Part shown: one piece after another, positions 1 through 6,939 of the stretch | Position numbering within the stretch: position 1 is the stretch's first letter | How the letters are laid out: each line of letters opens with the position of its first letter | Source of the DNA: DATARH01 sp036278835 | GTDB taxonomy: Bacteria; Pseudomonadota; Alphaproteobacteria; ATCC43930; CGMCC-115725 | NCBI GenBank assembly: GCA_036278835.1 | Contig: DASUKH010000053.1 | Coordinates: 1-12,479 of the forward strand | DNA: 12,479 bases | Direction of reading: 5' to 3' | Translations under genes and position numbers: made by a program | Notes under the pieces: generated by a model | Seen by the model: the letters and a program-made list of their open reading frames with translations, nothing else | Databases searched by the model: none | Told to the model about the DNA's origin: nothing

Positions 1-1
1 C

Positions 2-901
2 CTAGACGCGCTCGATCCGGCGACGCCCGAACATGCCTTCCGGGCGCACCATCAGAACCGCGATCATCAAAAGGTAGGGAACGAAATCCTTGGTGCCGCC
101 GCCGACAACCGGGTCGAGAAACCCGGCCGACAGGTTCTCGACGACGCCGACGATCAACCCGCCGACGACCGCGCCCAGGATCGAATCGAGGCCGCCGAGG
201 ATCATCACCGGAAACACCTTGAGGCCGACCAGCGCCAGCTGGTTATCGACCGCCAGCATTGACCCCCACAGAATGCCGCCCAGCGCCGAGACGACGCCGC
301 CCAGCGCCCACGCGAGCGCAAAATAGCGGCGTACGTTGATCCCCATCGCCATCGCCACCTGCTGGTTGTCGGCGACGGCGCGCATCGCCACCCCGACCCG
401 GCTCTTCAGGAAGAACCAGGCAAAGCCGGCGAGAAACAGCAGGCTGACGACGCCGCCGACAATCTCGATCGGCGGCAGGATCAACGGCCCGATCAGTACC
501 GGGGAACTCGGCACCGGCAGCGGGATCGTCTTGATGCCGGCGCCGAAGGCCAGGGTGGCGGTGCCGCGCAGGACCGAGGCGAGGCCAATCGTCGCCATGA
601 TCACGGCGATGACCGACTGCCCGATCAGCGGCCGCAGCACCACCCGCTCGAGGCCGAACCCCAGCGCGATCATGCCGCCGATCGCGACGATCGCCCCCAT
701 CCACCACGGCAGACCGGCGAGATCGATGGTCGCCGCCGCCAGGAATCCGGCGAACATGACGAATTCGCCCTGGGCGAAATTGATCGCGTCGGTCGCCTTG
801 TAGATCAAGACAAACCCGAGCGCGACGAGCGCGTACATCGAGCCGACGAGAAGCCCGTTTGCCGTCAGGATCGCGATAAAGCGCCACGGGAGATCGAACA
901 T
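2..901 (-). CDS. livH: Branched-chain amino acid-type ABC transporter permease, LivH family
   Basis: Inner-membrane permease of a HAAT-family (Liv) ABC importer, 299 aa, close to the usual ~290-300 aa. Many hydrophobic segments are visible (about residues 8-34, 46-58, 66-84, 97-118, 146-165, 194-215, 227-256 and 273-286). The cytoplasmic coupling-loop pattern R-A-V-A-D-N-Q-Q-V-A-M-A-M-G-I lies at 174-188, and G-G-L-D-S-I-L-G-A at 236-244 is a typical LivH motif. I chose the ATG at 901-899 because GGGAG sits about 6 nt upstream; a GTG at 916-914 would add five residues and overlap the ligase stop. The upstream ligase ends at 913, so translation is probably coupled. The gene ends with TAG at the window edge, and livM would be expected next. 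The substrate cannot be told: HAAT systems also carry amides, urea and aromatic or short acids. Confidence 0.93.
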   Translation of the reverse strand: MFDLPWRFIAILTANGLLVGSMYALVALGFVLIYKATDAINFAQGEFVMFAGFLAAATIDLAGLPWWMGAIVAIGGMIALGFGLERVVLRPLIGQSVIAVIMATIGLASVLRGTATLAFGAGIKTIPLPVPSSPVLIGPLILPPIEIVGGVVSLLFLAGFAWFFLKSRVGVAMRAVADNQQVAMAMGINVRRYFALAWALGGVVSALGGILWGSMLAVDNQLALVGLKVFPVMILGGLDSILGAVVGGLIVGVVENLSAGFLDPVVGGGTKDFVPYLLMIAVLMVRPEGMFGRRRIERV

Positions 902-912
902 CGCCGTCTCCC

Positions 913-2880
913 TCACCCGACCGCGGCTGGCATCGGCTCGTTCGCCGTCACCGCCGGCGCCGGGGTGCCGGCCGCCTCCGCGTCGCCGGCCTCGCCGATC
1001 GCCAGGGTCGAGCGCAGCACCGACCGGCGCCCGTCCTCAAAGGTGATCTCGGCGCTCACCTCGACCTCCTCGGCGCCGCCATAAAAGGCCTCGACGATCG
1101 CGGCGTATTTCGCGGCGACGAAGCGGCGGCGGACCTTGCGAGTGCGGGTGATCTCGTCGTCGTCGGCGTCGAACTCCTTGTTCAGCACAAGGAAGCGGCG
1201 GATGCGGATCGACGGCGGCAGCGCCGCATTGCATTTGCGGATTTCGCCGGCGATCAGCTCTCGCACCTCGCGACGCGCGCTCAAATCCTGGAACGAGGTG
1301 TAGGCGAGGTTATTGCGTTCGGCCCAGTTGCCGACGGTGGCAGGGTCGATCGCGACCAACGCCGCGACAAACGGGCGGTCGTCGCCGAACACCACCGCCT
1401 CACCGACATAGGGACTGAATTTCAGCTTGTTCTCGAGGAATTGCGGCGCCAGCACGGTGCCGTCGGCGAGCTTGCCGACATCATTGGCGCGATCGACGAT
1501 GACGAGATGGCCGCGCGGGTCGACAAAGCCGGCGTCCCCCGTTTTCAGCCAGCCCTCCGCGGCGAGCGCCTCGCCCGTCGCCTCGGGCTGCTTGTAATAG
1601 CCCTGGAATATCCCGGCCGAGCGGACCAGCACTTCGCCGCCCTCGTCGATCCGCAAATCGGTGCCGGGCAGCATCCGCCCGACCGTTTCGGGGTCGCCCT
1701 CGCCGTCGGGCTGCACCGCGCACAGGCCAGCCAGTTCGGTGGCGCCGTAAACCTGCTTCAGATTGACCCCGATGGCGCGGAAGAAGCGGAACGTATCGGC
1801 GCCGAGCGGCGCCCCGCCGGTATAGACGAGCCGGGCGCGCCGGAGCCCGAGCTGGTCGCGCACCGGGCCATAGACCATGAACTCGCCGATCGCCCGCAGC
1901 AGCCGCAGACCGACCGAGGATTTCTGCTGCACGGCACGGCGGCTCTCGGCGCGCTCGGCGATGCTCCGGAAGAACGTGAATATGTGCCGCTTGACCGGGT
2001 CGGCATCGGCGGCCCGCACCAAGATGTCGGTCAGCGCCCCTTCCCACAGGCGCGGCGGCGCCAACGCGACGGTCGGGCCGACCTCGCGCAGATCGCGGCG
2101 CAACGTCTCCGGTTTTTCCGGAAAGTTGATCGTGAACCCGATCGACAGGTGCAGCGCCAGCGAAAACAACGAGTTGCCGATCCACGCCATCGGCAGGTAG
2201 GCGAGATGCTCGTCATTCGCCCGCAATTTCTCGGCCGCGGCAAAAGCCTTCGCCGGTTCGAGCAGGTTTGCGTGCGACAGCATCACCCCTTTCGGCCGCG
2301 AGGTGGTGCCCGAGGTATAGGAGAACAATGCCAGATCGCCGGGCTTGCCGGCCGCGACTGCCGCCTCGACATAATCCGGATGCGCGGCGCCGTACTCGAC
2401 GCCCGCCGCCTGCATCACCTCGAACGATTTGAGGATCGGTTCGGCGTAATGGCGCAGCCCGCGCGGGTCGTCATAGACCACGAGTCTCAGATGAGGCAGG
2501 CGGTCCTGCAGGGAGAGGACCTTGTCGACCTGCTCCTGGTCTTCCGCCACCACGACCGAAGTCTCGGCGTGGTCCAGTACATAAGCGAGTTCGGTGGCGA
2601 TCGCGTCCTGATAGACCGGGACCGAAATCCCGCCGAGGCTGATCGCCGCCAGCTGCGCGAAATAGAGCCGCGGCCGGTTTTCGCCGATCACCGACAGCTT
2701 GTCGCCGCGCTTGAAACCGTGCGCGGCAAGCCCGAGAGCGATCTCGCGCACCTCGTTCCAGTAGCGCCGCCAACTGTAGGGCTGCCAGATGCCGAGATCC
2801 TTTTCGCGTAGCGCGGCGCGGTCCGGGATCTGCTCGGCATTGCGCCGCAGAAATTGCGGCAGGGTGTTCTCGACGCTCAT
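913..2880 (-). CDS. AMP-forming long-chain-type acyl-CoA synthetase within a liv operon
   Basis: ANL-superfamily ligase, 655 aa, which would adenylate a carboxylic acid and transfer it to CoA in the cytoplasm. Seen: the phosphate-binding A3 motif Y-T-S-G-T-T-S-R-P-K-G at 188-198, A5 V-Y-G-A-T-E at 377-382, A7 W-L-K-T-G-D at 444-449, and R-T-R-K-V-R-R at 579-585, where K582 is the likely catalytic Lys of the C-terminal domain. The A8 region reads D-R-A-N-D (463-467) rather than the common D-R-x-K-D. A charged and Ala-rich tail follows residue ~600. The start ATG overlaps the livG stop in an ATGA arrangement (2877-2880), and the stop overlaps the livH GTG option, so the three genes form one operon. 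A fused order livG-ligase-livH is a known alphaproteobacterial arrangement and suggests the imported compound is activated at once. Substrate unknown: aromatic, fatty or branched acid. Confidence 0.92.
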   Translation of the reverse strand: MSVENTLPQFLRRNAEQIPDRAALREKDLGIWQPYSWRRYWNEVREIALGLAAHGFKRGDKLSVIGENRPRLYFAQLAAISLGGISVPVYQDAIATELAYVLDHAETSVVVAEDQEQVDKVLSLQDRLPHLRLVVYDDPRGLRHYAEPILKSFEVMQAAGVEYGAAHPDYVEAAVAAGKPGDLALFSYTSGTTSRPKGVMLSHANLLEPAKAFAAAEKLRANDEHLAYLPMAWIGNSLFSLALHLSIGFTINFPEKPETLRRDLREVGPTVALAPPRLWEGALTDILVRAADADPVKRHIFTFFRSIAERAESRRAVQQKSSVGLRLLRAIGEFMVYGPVRDQLGLRRARLVYTGGAPLGADTFRFFRAIGVNLKQVYGATELAGLCAVQPDGEGDPETVGRMLPGTDLRIDEGGEVLVRSAGIFQGYYKQPEATGEALAAEGWLKTGDAGFVDPRGHLVIVDRANDVGKLADGTVLAPQFLENKLKFSPYVGEAVVFGDDRPFVAALVAIDPATVGNWAERNNLAYTSFQDLSARREVRELIAGEIRKCNAALPPSIRIRRFLVLNKEFDADDDEITRTRKVRRRFVAAKYAAIVEAFYGGAEEVEVSAEITFEDGRRSVLRSTLAIGEAGDAEAAGTPAPAVTANEPMPAAVG

Positions 2881-3683
2881 GCCGCCCTCACCTTGTGGCT
2901 GCCGGCGCCGAGATAGGCGGCGATCACCGCGGGGTCCTGCTGCACCTCTGTGGGCGTGCCGTCGGCGATGCGGCGCCCGCGGTCGAGCACGGTGACCCGG
3001 TCGGAAATGTCCATCACCACGGTCATGTCGTGCTCGATCAGGATGATCGTGGTGCCCCATTGTTCGTTGACGTCGAGGATGTAGCGGGCCATGTCCTCCT
3101 TTTCTTCCTGGTTCATCCCGCCCATCGGCTCGTCAAGCAGCAACAGCTTGGGGTCGAGCGCCAGCGCGCGCCCCAGTTCGACCCGCTTGCGCAGTCCATA
3201 GGCGAGGCCGCTGGTCGGCTGCTTGCGCAAATCCTGCAATTCCAGAAAGTCGATGATCTCTTCGACCCGCGCGCGATTGACGACCTCCTCGCGCTGCGCC
3301 AGCCCCCAATAAACGAAGGCCGAGAGGATGCCGGTTTTCATCCGCACGTGGCGGCCGAGCATGATGTTGTCGAGCACAGTCATGCCGGCGAACAGCGCGA
3401 TGTTCTGAAAGGTGCGGGCGATGCCGAGGGCGGCAACCTGTGCCGGCCGGGCATTTGTCGTGTCGCGGCCCTCGAAGACGATCGAGCCGGTGTCGGGCCG
3501 GTAGAAGCCGCTGATCATATTGAGCAATGATGTCTTGCCGGCGCCGTTCGGGCCGATCACCGAGGCGATCTCGCCGCGCCGCACGGTAATCGAAACGTCC
3601 TCCACCGCACGCACGCCGCCGAACCGCTTGGAGACGCGGTCGACGGCGAGAATAACCTCGTCGGAACTCTCGCTTGGCGCCAT
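2877..3683 (-). CDS. livG: Branched-chain amino acid-type ABC transporter ATP-binding protein, LivG family
   Basis: Cytoplasmic ATPase of the Liv/HAAT importer, 268 aa. Walker A G-P-N-G-A-G-K-T is at 44-51, the Q-loop at T-F-Q-N (91-94), Walker B L-L-L-L-D-E-P at 180-186 and the switch His in I-E-H-D-M at H218. The signature region reads L-A-Y-G-L-R-K-R-V-E-L (160-170) in place of L-S-G-G-Q, as is usual for LivG. The C-terminal LivG segment (D-G-T-P-T-E-V then A-A-Y-L-G) is present. I chose the ATG at 3683 because GGGAGGA lies ~9-10 nt upstream and homologues begin near here; an ATG at 3719 would add 12 residues without a good ribosome-binding site. It is the first gene of the minus-strand operon and diverges from the COG0523 gene. 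Its stop overlaps the ligase start by 4 bp. Confidence 0.93.
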   Translation of the reverse strand: MAPSESSDEVILAVDRVSKRFGGVRAVEDVSITVRRGEIASVIGPNGAGKTSLLNMISGFYRPDTGSIVFEGRDTTNARPAQVAALGIARTFQNIALFAGMTVLDNIMLGRHVRMKTGILSAFVYWGLAQREEVVNRARVEEIIDFLELQDLRKQPTSGLAYGLRKRVELGRALALDPKLLLLDEPMGGMNQEEKEDMARYILDVNEQWGTTIILIEHDMTVVMDISDRVTVLDRGRRIADGTPTEVQQDPAVIAAYLGAGSHKVRAA

Positions 3684-3704
3684 GAGGCTGGCGTCCTCCC
3701 AAAT

Positions 3705-3735
3705 GTTATGGCACCGCATGCAGCACCGTTATGGC
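3705..3735. promoter_or_regulatory. Direct repeat GTTATGGC x2, possible operator
   Basis: Two identical octamers GTTATGGC at 3705-3712 and 3728-3735 are spaced 23 bp start to start, about two helical turns. They flank a GCATGC palindrome (3716-3721) in the livG leader. The placement between the putative promoter and the livG start would suit a repressor site. No binding protein is identified and chance is possible. Confidence 0.25.
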
Positions 3736-3739
3736 TGGC

Positions 3740-3768
3740 ATGATGGTAGCGCAAGCGCGAGATTGCAA
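3740..3768 (-). promoter_or_regulatory. Possible sigma70-type promoter for the livG operon
   Basis: On the minus strand TTGCAA (3768-3763) is followed after 17 bp by CATCAT (3745-3740). Each hexamer matches the consensus at 4 of 6 positions. The site lies ~57 bp upstream of the livG ATG. It is a weak match found by eye and should be read as a candidate only. Confidence 0.2.
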
Positions 3769-3885
3769 CCACTTGCGTGATGCCGGCGCGCGGCGGAACG
3801 ATGGCACTGCGCCCACTTGCCGCGGCCCCGGCGTCGTGAAACGATCGCGCCTATTCGATAGTCGGCGACGGCAAACGGATATCCG

Positions 3886-4965
3886 GTGGTGGACCGCGAA
3901 GCGGCGGCAAACGACATCCCGACGACGGTGCTGACCGGGTTTCTCGGCAGCGGCAAGACGACGCTGCTGCGGCACGGGCTGAGCGCCCCGGCCTTCGCCG
4001 ATACGGCGGTTGTGATCAACGAGGTCGGCGCGGTCGCGATCGACCATTTCCTCGTCGATTTCGTCGAAGGCGACGTGCTGGAGCTGCCCGGCGGCTGCCT
4101 GTGCTGCGCGGTGCGGGAGGATCTGGCGCGGACCCTGCGCAACCTCGTCGAGCGACGCGACGCCGGCGACATCCGCGCCTTCCGCCGCATCGTTATCGAA
4201 ACCAGCGGCCTCGCCGACCCCGGCCCGATCCTGTTCACCCTCGGCACCGATCCGCTGCTCGATCACCGTCTGCGGCTCGCCCGCATCGTGACCGTAGTCG
4301 ATGCCCCGACTGGCGCCGCCAACCTCGACCGCTTCGCCGAGGCGGCCCGGCAGGCCGCGGTGGCCGACGCGCTCTACATCTCGAAGACCGACCTCGCGCC
4401 GTTCGGCGCGGCGCTCGTCCAACGGCTCGACGCGCTGAACCCCAATGCGGACAGAATCGTCGGCGGCACCGATGCCGACCCGGCGGCGGTGCTGTTCGCC
4501 CAAAGACCCAAACCCGTCATGGCCGACCTTGTGCCGGGCATCCACGTGGATGGCCGGCACAAGCCCGGCCATGACGAAACAGATCACGCGGCGCATACGC
4601 ACGGCATCGCGGCCTACACCATCATTTTCAATGGCCCGCTCGGGCGGTTCGATTTCGCCCGGGCGCTCGGCGAACTGGCGCGCGAGCGCGGCTACGACCT
4701 GTTGCGGGTCAAGGGCATCGTCGCCTTTGCCGACGCGCCGGATCGCCCCGCCCTGATCCAGGCGGCGCAGCACGCACTGCTGGCGCCGGAATGGCTCGCG
4801 GACTGGCCCGACGCCGACCGCCGCAGCCGGCTCGTTTTCGTCGCCCACGACATCGCGGCCGCCGAGATTCTCGACCGTTTCGCGTTCGCCTCGCCCGTCC
4901 TGATCGGACCGCCGGCCTCCGGCCGGCATGCCGGCGGGACGCCGGCGCTCCACCGCGGCCAATAG
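3886..4965 (+). CDS. CobW/COG0523-family GTP-binding protein (putative metallochaperone) carrying two repeat-derived segments
   Basis: G3E-family P-loop GTPase, 359 aa. Seen: Walker A G-F-L-G-S-G-K-T-T at 18-26, the family metal motif G-G-C-L-C-C at 69-74, E-T-S-G-L-A-D-P at 105-112 and the guanine-specificity motif S-K-T-D at 166-169. A His-rich stretch H-A-A-H-T-H-G at 234-240 leads into the CobW C-terminal domain. Members bind Zn, Co or other metals and are thought to load metalloenzymes using GTP. Residues 211-230 are encoded by a 62-bp palindromic repeat, and residues 341-355 by a second intergenic-type repeat. Both read through in frame, so the protein has acquired repeat-coded sequence. 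The start is GTG at 3886 or 3889; a TAG at 3859 closes the frame upstream and no clear ribosome-binding site is seen. It lies 11 bp ahead of a metal-dependent hydrolase and is likely cotranscribed with it. Metal specificity is unknown. Confidence 0.9.
   Translation: MVDREAAANDIPTTVLTGFLGSGKTTLLRHGLSAPAFADTAVVINEVGAVAIDHFLVDFVEGDVLELPGGCLCCAVREDLARTLRNLVERRDAGDIRAFRRIVIETSGLADPGPILFTLGTDPLLDHRLRLARIVTVVDAPTGAANLDRFAEAARQAAVADALYISKTDLAPFGAALVQRLDALNPNADRIVGGTDADPAAVLFAQRPKPVMADLVPGIHVDGRHKPGHDETDHAAHTHGIAAYTIIFNGPLGRFDFARALGELARERGYDLLRVKGIVAFADAPDRPALIQAAQHALLAPEWLADWPDADRRSRLVFVAHDIAAAEILDRFAFASPVLIGPPASGRHAGGTPALHRGQ
4515..4576. repeat. 62-bp palindromic repeat inserted in frame in the COG0523 gene
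   Basis: Near-perfect inverted repeat. The left arm 4515-4538 and right arm 4553-4576 differ at only three of 24 positions, and the 14-bp centre CATCCACGTGGATG is itself a perfect palindrome. The plus frame gives V-M-A-D-L-V-P-G-I-H-V-D-G-R-H-K-P-G-H-D. The minus frame gives the V-M-A-G-L-V-P-A-I-H-V signature familiar from dispersed repeats in Rhizobiales and Rhodospirillales genomes. It sits between the GTPase domain and the His-rich loop, keeps the frame, and shows that this repeat family can invade coding sequence much as Rickettsia palindromic elements do. Confidence 0.9.
4906..4951. repeat. GC-rich interspersed repeat, copy 1, forming the COG0523 C-terminus
   Basis: 46 bp beginning GGACCGCCGGCCTCC and ending GACGCCGGCGCTCC. 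The ends pair as an imperfect stem, and an inner GCCGGCATGCCGGC palindrome is present. It is almost identical to copy 2 at 7856-7900 (one deletion, two substitutions) and structurally matches inverted copy 3 at 9715-9765. It encodes residues 341-355 of the GTPase (G-P-P-A-S-G-R-H-A-G-G-T-P-A-L). Confidence 0.9.
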
Positions 4966-4976
4966 AGGAGACAGCC

Positions 4977-6407
4977 ATGCTCGAAACCGTGATCACCGGC
5001 GGCACCGCCGTTCTGCCCACCGGCGCAGAGAAAGCCGATATCGGCATCGAGGGCGGCAAAATCGCCGTGATCGGCGCGCCCGGCACGCTCGCCCCGCTCG
5101 GTGCCGGCCGCACGATCGACGCGATCGGCCAGATCGTCATTCCCGGCGGCGTCGATCCGCATGTCCATTGCCGCTGGCCGATGCCGGTGCCCGGCCAGAG
5201 CCAGCCCAATATGACCGACGGCCCCGACCGGGTCAGTCAGGCGGCATTGTTCGGCGGCACCACGACGATCCTCGATTTCGCGCTCGTCGACGGCGACAAC
5301 AACGTGCAGCAGGCGATCGAGCGGCGGCAGAAGGAATGGGCCGGCGACTGCCACTGCGACTACGGCTTTCACGTCATGGTCCAGGGCAAGCTCGACCACA
5401 CGATCCCCGACCAATTGAAGGAGGCGGTCGCCGCCGGCCATGCCTCGGTCAAGATGTTCACGACCGACATCACGCCGTCGCGCAAGGGCCGCATGGTGCC
5501 GTTCGGCAGCATTTGGGAGGTGCTGAAGGCGCTCGCCCAGTCCGGCGGCATCGCGGCGATCCACGCCGAGGACAACGACCTCGTCATGCACATGTATGAG
5601 AAGCTGACCCGCGAGGGGCGCACCAGCTTCCACAACATGGCCGAAGTTCATACGACATTGAGCGAGGATTTGGCGTTCAACCGGGTCATCCGCCTCGCCG
5701 CCAATGTCGAAGGCTGCGCGCTCTACATGCTGCACACCTCGGCGGCGACCGGGGTCAAGGCAATCGCCAATGCGCGCGCCGAAGGCGTGCCGATCTATGG
5801 CGAAACCCTGCACCAGTACCTGATGTACAAGGCCGAGGATTATAAACGGCCGAACGGGCAGATCTACCACACCTACCCGTCATTGAAATTCGACGAGGAC
5901 CAGAAGGCATTGTGGGCCGGCACCAATCACGGCGCGATCCAGACCGTCGCCACCGACGAAATCTGCTGCCCGCTGAAATACAAACTGCAAGGCAGCCGGA
6001 TCGACGACACGACTGGCGGCAATGCCGGGGTCGAGCCGCGCGTCTCGCTGATCTACACCGAAACGGTGGAGAAGCGGGGATACGACCTGACCCAGTTCGT
6101 CAACCTGATTTCGGCCAACGCCGCGAAGATTTTGGGCCTTTACCCGCGTAAGGGCGCGCTGGCAGTCGGTTCCGACGCCGACATCGTGCTGCTCGATACG
6201 CGCAAGCGGCACGTCGTGCGCGCCGCCGAGATGCACGAAGCGGATTACTCGCCGTGGGAGGGCCGCGACCTCGCCGCCTGGCCGAGCCTGACGATGCTGC
6301 GAGGCAAGACCGTTGTCGAGAACGGCCGGCTGACCGGCGCCCTCAGCGACGGCCAGTTCCTCTCCCGCAAGGTCCCCGATGAGGTTCGCACCCGGCCGGC
6401 GGTGTGA
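4977..6407 (+). CDS. Dihydropyrimidinase/hydantoinase-type amidohydrolase
   Basis: Binuclear-metal amidohydrolase of the cyclic amidase branch, 476 aa, the usual size. The full metal set is visible: H62 and H64 (D-P-H-V-H), K159 in S-V-K-M-F as the likely carboxylated Lys, H196 (I-H-A-E-D), H253 (M-L-H-T-S-A-A-T-G) and D327 (A-T-D-E). It should therefore be active as a (TIM)8 barrel hydrolase opening a cyclic ureide, imide or hydantoin ring. The motif after the Asp is A-T-D-E-I-C-C-P where classical dihydropyrimidinases have S-D-H-C-P-F, so it belongs to a side group and the substrate may differ. The start is ATG at 4977 with AGAGGAG six nt upstream, 11 bp after the GTPase stop. It is convergent with the downstream minus-strand gene, separated by a strong hairpin. 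The pairing with a putative metal-loading GTPase is suggestive. Alternatives are allantoinase or dihydroorotase-like activity. Confidence 0.88.
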   Translation: MLETVITGGTAVLPTGAEKADIGIEGGKIAVIGAPGTLAPLGAGRTIDAIGQIVIPGGVDPHVHCRWPMPVPGQSQPNMTDGPDRVSQAALFGGTTTILDFALVDGDNNVQQAIERRQKEWAGDCHCDYGFHVMVQGKLDHTIPDQLKEAVAAGHASVKMFTTDITPSRKGRMVPFGSIWEVLKALAQSGGIAAIHAEDNDLVMHMYEKLTREGRTSFHNMAEVHTTLSEDLAFNRVIRLAANVEGCALYMLHTSAATGVKAIANARAEGVPIYGETLHQYLMYKAEDYKRPNGQIYHTYPSLKFDEDQKALWAGTNHGAIQTVATDEICCPLKYKLQGSRIDDTTGGNAGVEPRVSLIYTETVEKRGYDLTQFVNLISANAAKILGLYPRKGALAVGSDADIVLLDTRKRHVVRAAEMHEADYSPWEGRDLAAWPSLTMLRGKTVVENGRLTGALSDGQFLSRKVPDEVRTRPAV

Positions 6408-6413
6408 CCGCCT

Positions 6414-6446
6414 TTCTCCCTCTCCCGCATAGCGGGAGAGGGAGAA
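6414..6446. terminator. Perfect 15-bp hairpin between convergent genes
   Basis: Arms 6414-6428 and 6432-6446 (TTCTCCCTCTCCCGC and its exact complement) surround a 3-nt loop ATA. It starts 6 bp after the hydrolase stop and ends 8 bp before the stop of the minus-strand gene, so it can act on both transcripts. Neither side has a run of T, so it may be a dispersed repeat that stabilises 3' ends more than a strict intrinsic terminator. Similar CTCTCCCGC/GCGGGAGAG elements are common between genes in alphaproteobacteria. Confidence 0.7.
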
Positions 6447-6454
6447 TTCCAGCA

Positions 6455-6841
6455 TCAGTCGCTCCAGTGGCCGTCTTCCCAGACCCAGCCGGCGCCGCGG
6501 TGGACCCATTGGCCGGCGTCCCATGAGGCATGGGCGCGCGGCGGCTCGGCGTACCGGCCGTCGATCCAGACATAGCCCGAGCTGTCCGGGCTCCATGACC
6601 AGTGCCCCGGGATCCACGCGACGGCCGGACCCGGCGGCGGCGGCGGCGCCTCGACGCGCGGCGCCGGCGGCGGGGTCGGCGCGATGACGACGGTCGAGGT
6701 GGTGCTGCCGACGGCGGGCGCTACGGGCGCTACGGACGTCGAGGTGGTCGTCGTGCTCTTTTCGTAGGTGATCGTCTGATCGGCGAGCGCCGGCCCGGCG
6801 GCCAGCAGCGCCGCACCGGCAATAACAAGGGCTCGCTTCAT
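6455..6841 (-). CDS. Small secreted Pro/Thr-rich protein with W-x-x-G repeats
   Basis: 128 aa. Sec signal peptide: M-K-R, hydrophobic core 4-14, A-L-A cleavage site at 18-20. A low-complexity Thr/Ser/Val segment (29-53) and a Pro-rich linker (55-72) follow. The C-terminal domain has four degenerate copies of the W-x-x-G-x-[WY] pattern: A-W-I-P-G-H-W (75-81), V-W-I-D-G-R-Y (91-97), W-D-A-G-Q-W (107-112) and V-W-E-D-G-H-W (120-126). This resembles the YXWGXW repeat family of proteobacterial periplasmic or surface proteins, whose function is unknown. I chose the ATG at 6841 because GGAGGA sits 7 nt upstream and the signal peptide starts there; an ATG at 6865 would prepend eight non-conserved residues. 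It lies downstream of the SDR gene on the same strand with a 98-bp gap. An envelope role is likely, but no biochemical function can be assigned. Confidence 0.85.
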   Translation of the reverse strand: MKRALVIAGAALLAAGPALADQTITYEKSTTTTSTSVAPVAPAVGSTTSTVVIAPTPPPAPRVEAPPPPPGPAVAWIPGHWSWSPDSSGYVWIDGRYAEPPRAHASWDAGQWVHRGAGWVWEDGHWSD

Positions 6842-6939
6842 TCCGCGTCCTCCAACAGTTCGCATTGCGCGACAACAAAGGCTGGCGCGCTTATGTCGTA
6901 AACAGGAGGCGGCGGTTCAGCATTCCGCACGGCCTCGGC

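Noticed and set aside
1441..2811. Long plus-strand open frame (456 codons) opposite the acyl-CoA ligase
   Set aside because: An antisense shadow caused by high GC; it has no recognisable domain, while the minus strand holds a complete ligase.
3684..3719. Upstream ATG at 3719 as livG start
   Set aside because: It adds 12 residues not typical of LivG and would overlap the direct repeats; the ATG at 3683 has a good ribosome-binding site.
3706..4962. Minus-strand open frame (418 codons) opposite the COG0523 GTPase
   Set aside because: The opposite strand has complete G3E GTPase motifs; this frame only shows the repeat signature by chance because the repeat is palindromic.
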